The notes below the pieces were generated by a model. The model was not told the DNA's origin, made no database searches, and was given only the letters and a program-made list of their open reading frames with translations. Of a stretch of 64,000 nt of DNA, positions 10,608 to 21,482 are shown one piece after another (within the stretch, counting starts at the first letter, position 1; each line of letters starts with the position of its first letter). The stretch is from Strigamia acuminata. Lineage: Eukaryota; Arthropoda; Chilopoda; Geophilomorpha; Linotaeniidae. The position numbers and the translations under genes are program-made. Location of the stretch: the NCBI GenBank assembly GCA_949358305.1, contig OX442324.1:7909601-7973600 (forward strand), read 5' to 3'.

Positions 10608-11756
10608 AAAATAGCACTCAATGTTTCACAAAAACTGATGCACAAGTCGATGCACACAATAACGCAACACAATGAATTGAATTACTGTTACACACAAGCC
10701 AGGTGCAATGCTTGTGGGTTAGTTCGCTCTTAATAGTTAAGTTAGTGTATTTCTGAAACAACACTAAGCTAAATAAGAATTTGTCGCAGCAAATTCGTAA
10801 TTTTTCACACAACTTTTCACAATAAATAGGGAAATTCTCACTAATAAATTCAAATAACAACAGATAATCAATCAAACAGAGTAATTTTCCATAATTCAGA
10901 CCAAAGTTCTCAAAAACAAATTCAGAATAGTGATAAATCATTAATCAAACACAATTCAGATCAAAAATAAATTCAAAAATTAAATAAATCATCAATTGAA
11001 CATAATTCAGATCAAAAATAATTCAAAAGACAATAAATTGTAATCAAATACATAATATTTCAAATTCCAATTCAGAAAAGCAACAAATCACAAATGAAAA
11101 ACAAATTTTCAAGCAAATCATGAATTAAACATAAATATTCAGGTAAATCATGAATTAAACATAAATTCTCCAAGTAAATCATGAATTAAACATAAATCTT
11201 CAGGTAAATTATGAATTAAACATAAATCTTCAGGTAAATCATGAATTAAACACATATTTTTCAAGAAAAACAATTTATAAATAATTTTCAGGCTGTCTTC
11301 AAGTTGAAAATCATCCAGAAATGGTCTCAAATCGGGTCCACTTGTATAAAAACGCATTACGAACGTTCCCGATCTTCATACACTTCGTTTGGTGCGTTTC
11401 GTCGACGTTCGTCTCGTTCGTTGCCGCAAACGTACTCCGCTCGGATAATAAACAGATGCACCGCCCGTTCGTCAAAGCGTGCACCGTTCGGATCATCAAA
11501 ACGTGCTCCGCACGTATTCGTAACGTCTCGTCGACGTTTTCAGACGTTTTCAATTCGAAAATATGCCGCAAACCTCGTAAACAATCCAGCCAAGTGCTCC
11601 AGATGTGTTGTCAAACTCCTTCAGGTCCACAAACAGTTTGGAAAACATCAATGTGTGCAGGTAAACACATCTGAGATGGGCGCCGCCATCTTGGATTCCA
11701 GAAAAACCAGGTAATGTTACTTCTCCAAATCATGCAAACAGTCAAAATTGGCATTC
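10608..11756 (-). other. Copia-A 5' leader with short tandem repeats
   Basis: Untranslated leader between PBS and gag. It is AT-rich, with five copies of a 30-bp unit (core ATGAATTAAAC, starting near 11120, 11150, 11181, 11211 and 11241) and looser AATTCAGATCAAA repeats at 10940-11060. No reading frame is supported. Confidence 0.7.
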
Positions 11757-11772
11757 CTGTGGCCCATAACCA
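11757..11772 (-). promoter_or_regulatory. Copia-A primer-binding site (internal initiator tRNA-Met)
   Basis: The minus strand reads TGGTTATGGGCCACAG directly after the 5' LTR. It is complementary to the anticodon-arm region of initiator tRNA-Met (GGGCCCATAACC), with a slip after GGGCC. This is the half-tRNA priming mode known for Drosophila copia, not priming from the tRNA 3' end. Confidence 0.8.
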
Positions 11773-12087
11773 TGTTAGCTAGTTGCAGTGTATTTGGACT
11801 GTTAAAATAGATAAGGAAACAACATTAAATAAAGAAACAACCAGACCTGAATACATGTGCTCCTTGCATGGAGAAAAACCAAAGGAGAAGTCCTCTTTTA
11901 ATCAGTTTAGAAAGAAGTGCCATCTAGTGGCAAAAATACATTAAAAGTGTAATAAAGCCATCTGGTGGGAAAATACACAATCAAGATAATAAACAGTTAT
12001 ATAAACAAACTAAGAGATGCAATGAATAAAAGAACTGTTTACATAACAAATACAATTAACTGATCAGTAATATGATTAGGATTTACA
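11773..12087 (-). repeat. Copia-A 5' LTR
   Basis: The 315-bp partner of 5984-6298. The minus-strand read starts TGTAAATCC and ends AGCTAACA, next to the half-tRNA primer site. Confidence 0.95.
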
Positions 12088-12092
12088 ATTGC

Positions 12093-12148
12093 GTGTCGAG
12101 TCAAACCGTGTTCTTCCTCCAATTCCACGTACAGAATAAGATAAAAAT
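12093..12148 (-). pseudogene. XAB2: SYF1/XAB2 exon, 5' part (split by Copia-A)
   Basis: After a splice acceptor (AAAATTTAG, AG at 12150-12149) the minus strand reads FYLILYVELEEEHGLTRHA up to the Copia-A target duplication. This matches the HAT-repeat segment of SYF1/XAB2 around LEEExGLARHAMAVY. Together with 5983-5921 it makes one exon with no stop codon across the insertion point. Confidence 0.8.
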
Positions 12149-12207
12149 CTAAATTTTGAAACAATTGTAAATGAAAAATTAAATTAATTCAAACAAAATA
12201 AACACTG

Positions 12208-12298
12208 CTCAAGAAGATCTCTCCAATTTCTTACCCGTATCGGTCCACATGCTGTAAACGTTTGGCCATTTGAACAATGCGATTCCCTTTTCGTACGC
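12208..12298 (-). pseudogene. XAB2: SYF1/XAB2 upstream exon, degenerate
   Basis: After an acceptor (GTTTTTTAAAG) the minus strand encodes AYEKGIALFKWPNVY, a strongly conserved SYF1 HAT-repeat segment, then MW and, after an apparent deletion of about ten codons, GKKLER and in another frame a DLLEQ-like stretch. The deletion and the frame change show decay. About 60 bp of intron separates it from the next exon at 12148. Upstream (12299-12467) I see no further exon, only AT-rich sequence. Confidence 0.72.
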
Positions 12299-12471
12299 CT
12301 TTAAAAAACGAGATATTACTTCTTGAATGGAGTTAAAAATGTAGGTACTTACTTGTGACGGGAAAAAAGGGAGCTATGAATAATTAATAAGATAAGAATA
12401 TAACAATATATTAAGGGATAGTAAGGGAGGCTACACTGCAACGGTTATTGCAGTAAAAGCGGGAAAAGGAT

Positions 12472-14216
12472 TGTGACGATTCTACTTTTGGGCTAATTTA
12501 TTAGTCCTTTTAAGATAGATAATTCGGTTTATACAAGACGTTGCTAAGTTTAGCAACAACCTAACCGAGATAAGCTACGGAAGCCTTTACAAACATGAAT
12601 ATGTGATCAAGTAGAAATAACTTACAGTTTTAGTGTGACATAACATATTTATTACTAAATATTAATCAATAACAAAGATGGGTTCTGGACGCGTGTAAAC
12701 GGGCGGCATTAACTGGTTGAGGATCCGGGCGAAGCCAAAGGGATACGGCTGACTTGCGGCATCGTCACAAACATCGCTACGGAGACGTACTTGGTCCGCA
12801 GCTCGAGTATCTAAATATGCGAGGAGCCCTTCGCATAAACAGGAATATTCGGCAGAATATTCCATTGTTTCAAATGAATAAAAGTAAAGTGATTAGTGGA
12901 ATACAACAAATGAATTGTCGTATAAATATTAATTGGGCGGGGACCGTCACGACAATTGAGAGAACGTCGCGGGAGTTGTTGAGACTCCATCCGCCAGCAT
13001 GCCTTACGACGACAAGATCTCGTGATCAGGCGCCGAGTATTTAATTGTACGCTTTAATTCGCTATCGGTGGTACCAACCACCAGGTAAACATTTCTATGG
13101 ACTTACCGGTATGAAAAGATATTGCCAATACAGGATTACCAATGCCCGAGTAATTTGATTAACACAGTGTGGTTCAACTCCTGTTCACGGGTTACTAACC
13201 CGGAGGGTACGATGGGGCGGGGACCGTCACGACGGTCGAGAGAACCATCGCGGGAGGATTTGACTCCTCCATCCGCCAGCATGCCTTACGATGACGGGAT
13301 CAGCAGATCGAGCACCGGGTAAAATATTAATCGGCCACTGCCGTTGGATTACCATTATCCAGGTAGTTATTTATCGCAACATCTTTAGATATTACTCACG
13401 GGCTACCAACCCGGCGTGTTACCTGTGTATTAGGCCTTTACCGACTTTTAACGAGCGGAAGGACCAATCGTAGAAAGACGGGAACCTGCGTGGGCTGTTT
13501 ACAACAACCATCCTGCAGCGGACTGTGGCCAGTTAGCTGAGGGACCTACTTTCATTTAGCAAGGTCGTACTGTATACGACCGTTATATTAAGCCACCGTA
13601 CGAAGTCCTACTGTCCCGTAGAACAGCTGGCTAACGTTACGGGGCCATTTCATGCGAATGCATGTCTATTACCGGAGTTAGCCTTCCCGAAATAGCCCTA
13701 CAACAGCAATAACAAAATAGTAATGAATACTAACTGTGGAGAGCTGAGGTGGCCTGATGTGTCGATAGAGAATAATGAAATCAAACGATAACAATTCAAC
13801 TACAGACAATATACAAGTTCAGTTATCAAGCAAGCTGGAAGTGAAAAACTGATGCTTATATAGTTCTGTAGAACTACTAGATTGGCGACAGCCAATCAGC
13901 GTACGAATCGGCGGATTCGTGGGTCACTAGTCCGGACCTAATATATGACTATGTCCAGATGGGCCCAGTTGGGGTCCGGAAGGGTCCGATTGGTTCCCTT
14001 CGACAGGTAAGTAAAGTGGATATTGATTCGATAGAATCAACATCATCAAGTAATTAATACTTAATTTATATCGAATAAAATAGTTATATTTTATTCACCG
14101 TGTCTAAATAATTATTTATCACACTTTTTAGTTTTAACCGAGTTTGAAATATGCGCGTTGGTTAAACAGCGCCATCTATGGTGAACATTGATAACTATCG
14201 ATTTGTAATCATCACA
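12472..14216 (-). repeat. Gypsy-A 3' LTR (1745 bp)
   Basis: The plus strand reads TGTGACGATT to AATCATCACA, giving short inverted ends. It matches 37371-39115 almost perfectly. It includes GC-richer internal hairpin-like repeats (two related blocks around 12940-13020 and 13210-13290 with GGGGCGGGGACCGTCACGAC-type sequence). The small open frames inside it occur identically in both LTRs and show no protein family. Confidence 0.95.
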
Positions 14217-14230
14217 CATCCCCCGGTGAC
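14217..14230 (-). promoter_or_regulatory. Gypsy-A polypurine tract
   Basis: The minus strand reads TCACCGGGGGATG directly before the 3' LTR start TGTGATG. The position and composition fit the plus-strand primer. Confidence 0.8.
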
Positions 14231-14955
14231 AAGCATAGAGTTTACTAACTCTCGATTGTCATTCTTAATGGATAAGAATGTTCACCTAATTCTATCGAAT
14301 TAATCCACTTGGTAAGTATTTTATTAACTTAATCATGTTATTTCTTTCAGAAACTTCGTCACCCGATTAGACTAATCGGCTTCCCTGTACAACGCAACTC
14401 CCGGTTGCTAAGCGACGGAAATGAACTCGTCCGAACATGGATGCATGTTCGAGAAAATTAATTTCGATAGAAATTTTATTTCTCCGTCAAATAAACTTAT
14501 TCATAGCTTATTAATCAACAAGATAATCAATAAAAATAAACTTATGCAAAATTTTATTTATCGAAAATCTAAACTACTAATTTTTATTACGATTGTCATA
14601 AAAATTATTGAATTTCAACTTGAAATTCTTCAACACTTTGAACAAAGTAAAACAAACACAATTTCCACAAATAATTATGAAACTCGCAAAATAAATCAAA
14701 CAAACATATATTAATATGATTAGCTGAAATAAACATTCAAATTGAATTCGAAAACAAAGCAAATTAAATTGAATCCAATTTTAAAATTACACTATACTCG
14801 TTCGAGTATTTAATGATTAGTTCAAAATCTTGAAACAAACACAATACTCGTGGGAATATTTCGTAATGGCGAAAAAACACAACAAACACTTGGAGCATTT
14901 TTAGTCATAAAAAATCTCCACTCGGAAAAATAAACGAATGTTAATTTTGTCCCTT
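14231..14955 (-). other. Gypsy-A 3' untranslated region
   Basis: AT-rich sequence between the ORF3 stop and the PPT. No coding sequence or RNA gene is recognised. Confidence 0.6.
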
Positions 14956-15605
14956 TTAATCCTTCTTTTCGACGTCAGTCGAAACTTTCTCCTCCTTTTT
15001 CTCGACTTCAGCAGAAGTCAGAAAATCCGACTCTTCAGTCGCCTCTGTCGAGACGGCGGAAAACACGGCTTCCTCCGGCGCTTCAATTTCCTCTGGGCTC
15101 GGAGGTGGGAACGGCAGATCCTCGAGCAACTCCGCCACGAAATCGACGACGGAAAGCAGCTCTTCGGCGTCCTCAAACTGAGCGTCGTCCGAAGTCTCGG
15201 ACTTAGACGCTGGAGGGGCGCTGGATACGTCGGTTACGGCCGCTGGAGGATCCTCCACGGGTTTGGACGACGCTTCTACGGCCTGTTGAAGCTTACGAGC
15301 TCGCCCTCGTGCCAAGATGTTGGTTCGTTGAACCTTGGCAATTTCTCTCGCTCGGTCGAGCGTCAGACAGCCTCGTCCACGCGACATCGTTCTCGGTCGA
15401 ACAATTTCTTCTACGACCTCGCTTCCAACGCTGTCGGCGGCCTGGACAGTTTCAGTAGAAACTTCAGAGTCCTCGGACGGCGGCGGTGATTGTCGAAGGA
15501 GTTCGACTCTTACGCCGGCGTTGGCTTCAGCGCGGGTCCAGGTGAGGAAGCGCGGGTCGATGTACACAGCCTCGCCGCGGCTGTTTAGAAACAATCGGCA
15601 CTTGG
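14956..15605 (-). pseudogene. Gypsy-A ORF3, C-terminal part
   Basis: The remaining 3' part of the accessory ORF3, ending at TAA 14958-14956. About 215 residues: a basic segment with RFLTWTRAEANAG and RGRGCLTLDRAREIAKVQR, then a strongly acidic Glu/Asp/Ser-rich tail ending in a Lys/Glu-rich stretch. I recognise no family. It was separated from its N-terminal part (28755-27895) by the Copia-D array. The left junction has no target duplication, so some codons were probably lost in a deletion. Confidence 0.7.
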
Positions 15606-16151
15606 GGCGCGGACGGGCGCAACGTCGATTTTCTCCGCGCTTACACGGATGTGTGTACGCGGATTGCACGTCGGCCCCAGTTCCGTGCGAAGACAACGTG
15701 AAGCCGACGTTTAATTCAACGTGGGACCCAGTTACGACGCGGGAAACCCGTAACTGGCCAGCTTCACACCAAAAAGTGTATTTTTTGATTGATTCTCGTG
15801 AAACTTTGTTATTTATTAAGGTTTTTGTGTCGGGTCACTTAGAATATTCTGTACCCTTCGGGCAGTCGCCCCAGTACAGTCTCATTCCAGTCTGGGCTTG
15901 TCCGTGGCCAACTAGTCGTCCCGCGTCCCCCAGGTGGGCCGGTCGGAAGCTAGTAGGGCGACCAGATTTGGGTTTTTCATCTCACTTATTGAGGTGCCCC
16001 TTGGGAAGTGTAAAATTATTTCGCCTTCAATTTTTGGGGGCAAATTGCTTCTCCGTGCGGCATATTCACGTGTATTGTGAATATTTGTGTTTTTCTTCGG
16101 AAATTTTGTGAAAAGTGATTCGTGCTTCTGTTTTCGCCGAATTTTCTCAAC

Positions 16152-19100
16152 ATGGCAAGTTGGGATCGTCGTGACGATTACAAGGATGTGGAAAAACTGA
16201 ATGGGACTAATTATTCGACTTGGAGTGTCCAAATACAACTCCTTTTGCAGTCGTATGGAGTTTGGGGCCACGTGACTGGCAAGGAGAAAGCCTTGCCAGC
16301 CACGGCTTCTGCGAAAGAAATCAGGGAGTTTGACAAGCGCGAGGAGAAAGCGCGCTCCACCATTTGTCTGGCTTGTGGAAAAGCCCAACAGGTAGTGGCT
16401 GTGGCACACGAAGGGGCCAAAGAGGTTTGGGAAGCGCTCAAAGCAGCTTACCAGCCCACTACCAGGGCACGCAAAGCCCGGCTTCGTCGCGAATTTCTCA
16501 TGTTGAAACTCCATGAGCAAGAAGAGATGATGGTCTTCTTGGCAAGAGTTGACAGGAAAGCCCTGGAGTTAAAGGACATCCAAGTGGACATTTCTGACGA
16601 ATTCCTGGCTTTTCAGTACCTGGATCTGCTGCCACATCAATACGAAACGGTCAAGCAGACTGTCTACCACTGGGGAGACCCAGAATTCACGTCCAAGGCC
16701 GTCAAAGAACGATTATTAGGCGAATATAATCGCCTTTATGAACAAACAGATGAGTTTGGGGTTCCTGCAGGCATGGTGGATAATGCAAGTGCCTATTTCA
16801 CCAAAGGCAGATGGCAACGTGGCCGGGGTGGAAATGTCTCTGGTTCTTCACGTGTCTGCTTTAATTGTGGTGGAACCAACCACTTCGCCCGGGAATGCCC
16901 TTCTCCACCTAAACAGCAACCAGGTGCTGCGAGAGGAAACCCGATAGGACAGTTCAGCAGGGGAAGTCAACGAGGGAAAAATCGTGGAAAAGGCCAGCAG
17001 AAGGCCGCCGTCACACAAATGGACATTTTCAGCGATTCCCCCGTGTCTTACTTCTCTGCAGCGATTTGTCAAGAGCAACCTCCGGTTGCAGTGTCGTTAT
17101 TGTCACATGCGAACTACGATTCGCAATGGTACGTCGACACAGGTGCGACGGACCATTTTTCGTTTAACAAATCCTGGTTTTCGGACTTTAAGCCATTAAC
17201 TGGTTATTCCGTGCAACAAGGCGACGGGAAGTCGAAAATCGAGGGCATCGGAAATGTGACTTTGATATCGATTCATGGACAACGTACACGTGAACTGACG
17301 TTGAAGAACGTTTATTATGCACCCAACTTCAAAAAGAATTTAATTTCTTTAGGTCGCACGGACGAAGCTGGGGCTACGACAATGGTTAAGAATGGAAAAA
17401 TGTTCATTTATGATCAGGACATTAACGACCCTTCTATCACGGCTACACGTACGAGTGATAGAATGTACAAGGTCAATTGTCGAATTAATACTAAAAATTC
17501 TGTAAACACTGTTGCATTGTCTGCGCAACAGAGTGCAACAGTGGCATCTAGTCCACCTTTAAAGAGTGAAGAAATTGTTGATCCTTTACTAACCCATTTA
17601 AATTTTAAGACTGCATTAACCCAAAATTTGAGTAAATCAGGGAAACCTGTACCTGCGAATAAGGGGCAAGCGAAAACTGCGAATAATGCGCCGGCGATCG
17701 TTGCAAACAATGCGAGTATGGAAATTTCGAATCAACAACTGAGTGTTTTAAACAACACACAGACTAGCTTAGTGGCCAGTAAGGGTAATAAGCCCAAGAA
17801 TGCGAAAATTTTGAAAACAATTGTGCAAAACAATTTAACAAATGGAAATGGGGTTGTAGATGGAAAGGATGCTTCCATTAAACCAGACAAACCCCAAACG
17901 ATGGACATCTGGCACTCTCGTATGGGACACCTTAATGCAAAGGGAATTGCATTGTTAAACAAATCTACTGAAGTATTTGGTTTAAAGTTGTCCAACACGG
18001 AATTGTCGAGTTGTGATGCTTGTTCGAGGGCGAAAAGCACACGTGCCAGTTTTCCCCCCATTGCGACCATTTCGACCAAAGGGATTTTAGAAATCGTTCA
18101 TTTAGACGTGTGGGGCGCTTCACCAGTTGAGAGCATAGGTGGGGCGTACTACTATTTGGTCATGGTCGATGACTTCTCACGATTGATGTGGATCGTGATT
18201 ATGAAGAAAAAGAGCGAAGTTTTGGGCCATTTTAAGAAGTGGTTAACCGAAATTGAAAGAATGACTTCTAGGAAGGTCAAGTCGATTAAAACTGACAATG
18301 GAGGGGAATTTGTATCCAAACAATGGGATGAATATGCCAGTAGCATTGGACTGAAGTGTATGCGAACGAACGCATACAGCCCTGAGATGAACTCGGTCGC
18401 TGAAAGAACGAACCGGACCATTCTTGGTGGAATCAGAGCTTTAATGATTGAAAATAGTCTTCCTCCATCCCTGTGGGCAGAACTCGCGGTTTCTGTCGTT
18501 TATTTAAAGAACCGGTTTCCGCATGCGGGATTGGGTGGGAGGACACCTTATAATGTGTTTTTCAATAAGAAATTATCTTTACGCCACGTCAAATGCATTG
18601 GTGCATTGACTTATGTACATGTCCCTTCACAAACCAGAGCTGGAAAATTGCAACAGAGAGCATGGGCGGGGGCTTTGATTGGATACGCCTCTACTACTCG
18701 TGGGTATCGGATTTGGGATCCGAATAGAAACCAAGTTTTCCTCTCTAAGCATGTTAAAATTCTAGAACAGAATTTCTGGTATGAAAATCTCCAGAATCCC
18801 CAACTGACTCCCTCGCCTTTCACTGACGATTCAGACTCGTCGGGTGAGGATTCTTTTGATGACTCTGTCTCGGAGACAGATAGTGTCCACGGCGACCCCA
18901 TACCCGAATATCCTGAAGGAGAAGGGGAAGAAGACCCCGTTGAGGGTGGGGCACCTGAGGATTTCAACTACGTTGATGCAATGCAATACATCATTGGGGA
19001 TTTAAATGTTATAAATGATGACGAAATCGGTGGGGCGAAGGGGGATAATAGGGATTTCTTCAACATTTATCCCGACGACGAAGAGGAAAGCGAGGAAGTT

Positions 19101-20987
19101 GAGGACCCGGACGCAAGTCCGCAGTTATCACCCCAATTGTCGCCCACAGTCCCTCGTCGCAACCCGCCTAGAAAAGGGAAAGACACTGGCGAACGTACAG
19201 CTTCAACTAGTGAATTGTTGCCTTTAGACATGACTTTGTGGCAAAGACGGCAGACTGTACGTCAAAGCGGGGCAACAGCTGGGAAAGTTGATGTTTGGTA
19301 TATCACACCAAAGCACGAAAAGCTCCGCAGCCGTGTTGAGGTTGTTCGTTGGTGCAAAACCGAGGGATACGAATATAGGTCGGAATTGTTTAATTTCAAA
19401 GACGTCACTATTGGTTTTGCTGGTTGCTGCTCTGTCGAGCCAGACACGTATGAGGAGGCCGTAACGGGAGTTAGTAAACCAGATTGGGAAAACGCAATGG
19501 AGGACGAAATAAACATTTTCAAAGAACGTGAGGTTTATGTCGAAGTCGACAAAGACCAGGTTAAAGACAAAACCTTATTGGGATCAAAATGGATTTACAA
19601 GTTAAAAAGAGATCACACGGGTACGATTAGAAGATATCGTGCTCGTCTTGTTGCACAGGGCTTTAAGCAAAAGCCGGGCATTGACTTTACTGAGGTATTT
19701 TCCCCAGTAGTCAATTTCGTGTTAGTCATGATGTTCTTTTGTATCTTAGTGGTACTGAGGGGCTGGCGTGACGTACACCTCGACATCAAGGCCGCATATT
19801 TATATGGGGACCTCGACGAAGTGCAATATATCCATATTCCAAAGGGATATCGAACATCCGAAAACCAACACAAATGTTGGGAATTGAGAAAATCTCTTTA
19901 CGGACTTCATCAGTCTGGTCGTATGTGGTACCAGCGACTCCACGACCAGCTGATTGAAATTGGATTTGAACCGGTCTTGGGTCTCAATTGCGTGTATAGC
20001 TTGGGGACTGACGCTATACTTATTTTCTATGTCGATGACATTGTATTGTTTTCAAAAGACAACATAGCAGAGGAGTGCGTTTTGGATTGGATTCAACAAT
20101 CATTTGAGATTGTCAATTTGGGCCCCGTCACCCTTTTGTTAGGGATAGAGTTTTGTAGGGACGGGGAGAATATCTTTATTCATCAACGCGCTTATATTGC
20201 GAAGTTGTGCAAGCAATATGGGATCGACTCTTGTCATCGTGTTAGAGTACCTGGCACCCCAGGCACCATGATCCAAAAGGTTCAAACGGGGGAACGTGTC
20301 AATTCGAGTTTTCCGTATCGGTCTCTTGTCGGCAGTTTGCTTTTCATCGCAAGTCGTACAAGACCCGATATTCTGTTTTCGGTGATAGTGTTGTCTCAAT
20401 ACAACGAGACTCACTCGACTCGACACGTGAATATGCTGCTCCAAATCTTGCGATACCTAGGGAATACGCCAAATTATTCCATCAATCTTGGAAACTGTCA
20501 AAGTGAAAACTTGACCGTTTATACGGATGCGTCCTTCGCATTAGACCAGGACAAACGTCGGAGTTTTGGTGGGCACATCATCTACCTGGGAGGCGTCCCG
20601 ATCTCTTGGAACTGCCACAAGCAGACCATCACTGCACTTTCCATTATGGAGAGCGAATTCTTGGCGGTGGTAGACGGTGTGAAGGAAATAATTTGGCTAG
20701 AGCGCATATTTGGTGCTGACGTGATGGTGGATGGGTTTAACCGGGAAATACCGTGTGTATACGCTGACTCAATGCCAGCGATCCAATATGCGAAGAATCG
20801 CATAGAGAATCGCGCAAACAAACACATAGATGTTAAACTACACTTCGTGCGCGACTGGTTTGAAAAGGGTGTCTTTCGGATCAGACACATCCCGGGAACC
20901 CTTAATGTGGCCGATCTTATGACCAAGTGGCTGTCTCGCGCAAAACTAGACGCATTGTGCGAGCATATTTTTGTAGCAGCAAAGTAG
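16152..20987 (+). CDS. Copia-D gag-pol polyprotein, left unit
   Basis: An intact Ty1/copia polyprotein of about 1611 residues from ATG 16152 (CAACATGGC context); the frame also extends 10 codons upstream without an ATG. In order: gag (YSTWSVQIQL; GVWGHV), CCHC knuckle (CFNCGGTNHFAREC, residues about 236-249), aspartic protease (YVDTGATDHF, about 328), an Asn/Gln/Ser-rich spacer of about 130 residues, integrase HHCC (WHSRMGH ... CDACSRAK) and catalytic D, D, E (LDVWG about 652; TDNGGEF about 715; NSVAERTN about 751), an acidic linker, RT (YVDD about 1293) and RNase H (YTDASFALD; SIMESEFLAV; KHIDVKLHFVRDW). All motifs look functional, but this unit has no 5' LTR of its own. Confidence 0.93.
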   Translation: MASWDRRDDYKDVEKLNGTNYSTWSVQIQLLLQSYGVWGHVTGKEKALPATASAKEIREFDKREEKARSTICLACGKAQQVVAVAHEGAKEVWEALKAAYQPTTRARKARLRREFLMLKLHEQEEMMVFLARVDRKALELKDIQVDISDEFLAFQYLDLLPHQYETVKQTVYHWGDPEFTSKAVKERLLGEYNRLYEQTDEFGVPAGMVDNASAYFTKGRWQRGRGGNVSGSSRVCFNCGGTNHFARECPSPPKQQPGAARGNPIGQFSRGSQRGKNRGKGQQKAAVTQMDIFSDSPVSYFSAAICQEQPPVAVSLLSHANYDSQWYVDTGATDHFSFNKSWFSDFKPLTGYSVQQGDGKSKIEGIGNVTLISIHGQRTRELTLKNVYYAPNFKKNLISLGRTDEAGATTMVKNGKMFIYDQDINDPSITATRTSDRMYKVNCRINTKNSVNTVALSAQQSATVASSPPLKSEEIVDPLLTHLNFKTALTQNLSKSGKPVPANKGQAKTANNAPAIVANNASMEISNQQLSVLNNTQTSLVASKGNKPKNAKILKTIVQNNLTNGNGVVDGKDASIKPDKPQTMDIWHSRMGHLNAKGIALLNKSTEVFGLKLSNTELSSCDACSRAKSTRASFPPIATISTKGILEIVHLDVWGASPVESIGGAYYYLVMVDDFSRLMWIVIMKKKSEVLGHFKKWLTEIERMTSRKVKSIKTDNGGEFVSKQWDEYASSIGLKCMRTNAYSPEMNSVAERTNRTILGGIRALMIENSLPPSLWAELAVSVVYLKNRFPHAGLGGRTPYNVFFNKKLSLRHVKCIGALTYVHVPSQTRAGKLQQRAWAGALIGYASTTRGYRIWDPNRNQVFLSKHVKILEQNFWYENLQNPQLTPSPFTDDSDSSGEDSFDDSVSETDSVHGDPIPEYPEGEGEEDPVEGGAPEDFNYVDAMQYIIGDLNVINDDEIGGAKGDNRDFFNIYPDDEEESEEVEDPDASPQLSPQLSPTVPRRNPPRKGKDTGERTASTSELLPLDMTLWQRRQTVRQSGATAGKVDVWYITPKHEKLRSRVEVVRWCKTEGYEYRSELFNFKDVTIGFAGCCSVEPDTYEEAVTGVSKPDWENAMEDEINIFKEREVYVEVDKDQVKDKTLLGSKWIYKLKRDHTGTIRRYRARLVAQGFKQKPGIDFTEVFSPVVNFVLVMMFFCILVVLRGWRDVHLDIKAAYLYGDLDEVQYIHIPKGYRTSENQHKCWELRKSLYGLHQSGRMWYQRLHDQLIEIGFEPVLGLNCVYSLGTDAILIFYVDDIVLFSKDNIAEECVLDWIQQSFEIVNLGPVTLLLGIEFCRDGENIFIHQRAYIAKLCKQYGIDSCHRVRVPGTPGTMIQKVQTGERVNSSFPYRSLVGSLLFIASRTRPDILFSVIVLSQYNETHSTRHVNMLLQILRYLGNTPNYSINLGNCQSENLTVYTDASFALDQDKRRSFGGHIIYLGGVPISWNCHKQTITALSIMESEFLAVVDGVKEIIWLERIFGADVMVDGFNREIPCVYADSMPAIQYAKNRIENRANKHIDVKLHFVRDWFEKGVFRIRHIPGTLNVADLMTKWLSRAKLDALCEHIFVAAK

Positions 20988-20993
20988 TTCATC

Positions 20994-21004
20994 GAAGGGG
21001 GATT
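20994..21004 (+). promoter_or_regulatory. Copia-D polypurine tract (left unit)
   Basis: GAAGGGGGATT directly before LTR start TGTTG. The same tract is at 27426-27436 before the right LTR. Confidence 0.85.
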
Positions 21005-21462
21005 TGTTGTTTTACGATGAACGATTTGCGATAAGTTTATCAGTTGTGTATTTCCGAATAAGCACAACAAGCGCGTTGTCTTGTATTGTTACGAATGGTC
21101 AGCCAATTGATTTGATTTTTATCTATAAGCTTGTTCTGTACCGCAATTGGCTGTGTCGACTTGATAACGTGCGTTCCCGTCGTCTGCTTGTTAAGCGACG
21201 ATACTTTAGTTATGTTCGGTATTGTTTATCCATTACTTTAGCCTATGTTTTATTGTAAAGAATAAATCTATTCAATTGTGATAATAGATTTGTTCTCCTT
21301 GTTGGTCTGTAATCGGGGTTGAGATTATATAGCCTCAACCCAGACCACTGTTTTATGTTCTCACGGTGAATAAAGATGGCGGTCGCGTGTTGCGAATTAA
21401 CCGCACTTTGTAATTGCGTTTCCACTGATTTCCGAGAGCCACAGGACCGTTTTACCTCATCA
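21005..21462 (+). repeat. Copia-D shared central LTR (458 bp)
   Basis: An LTR that starts TGTTGTTTTACG and ends TTTTACCTCATCA. It serves as 3' LTR of the left unit and 5' LTR of the right unit. It looks identical to 27437-27894 by eye. An AATAAA signal lies near 21261. Confidence 0.93.
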
Positions 21463-21464
21463 AA

Positions 21465-21482
21465 TGGTAGCAGAGGATGGTT
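21465..21482 (+). promoter_or_regulatory. Copia-D primer-binding site (tRNA-iMet 3' end)
   Basis: TGGTAGCAGAGGATGGTT is complementary to the 3' end of metazoan initiator tRNA-Met (CCATCCTCTGCTACCA). So this family primes from the tRNA 3' end, unlike Copia-A, -B and -C in the same window. Confidence 0.9.

Larger units (their letters stand above)
5984..12087 (-). mobile_element. Copia-A, full-length Ty1/copia retrotransposon
   Basis: A complete LTR retrotransposon of 6104 bp read on the minus strand: 5' LTR 11773-12087, PBS, leader, gag-pol, PPT, 3' LTR 5984-6298. It is flanked by ATTGC duplications (5979-5983 and 12088-12092). The two 315-bp LTRs differ at about two sites by eye, so the insertion is young. 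The coding region is nevertheless dead, with a frameshift in integrase and an Asn at the first integrase catalytic Asp. It landed inside a SYF1 exon fragment. Confidence 0.95.

Noticed and set aside
11110-11275. 30-bp repeats resembling a CRISPR array
   Set aside because: No unique spacers, eukaryotic context, inside a retrotransposon leader.
12228-12236. GTAAG at 12234 as the donor of the SYF1 upstream exon
   Set aside because: The coding similarity continues past it (GKKLER), so the motif lies inside the exon.
12662-13473. Several small frames in the Gypsy-A LTR, repeated at 37561-38372
   Set aside because: They are identical because the LTRs are identical; no domain and no long frame.
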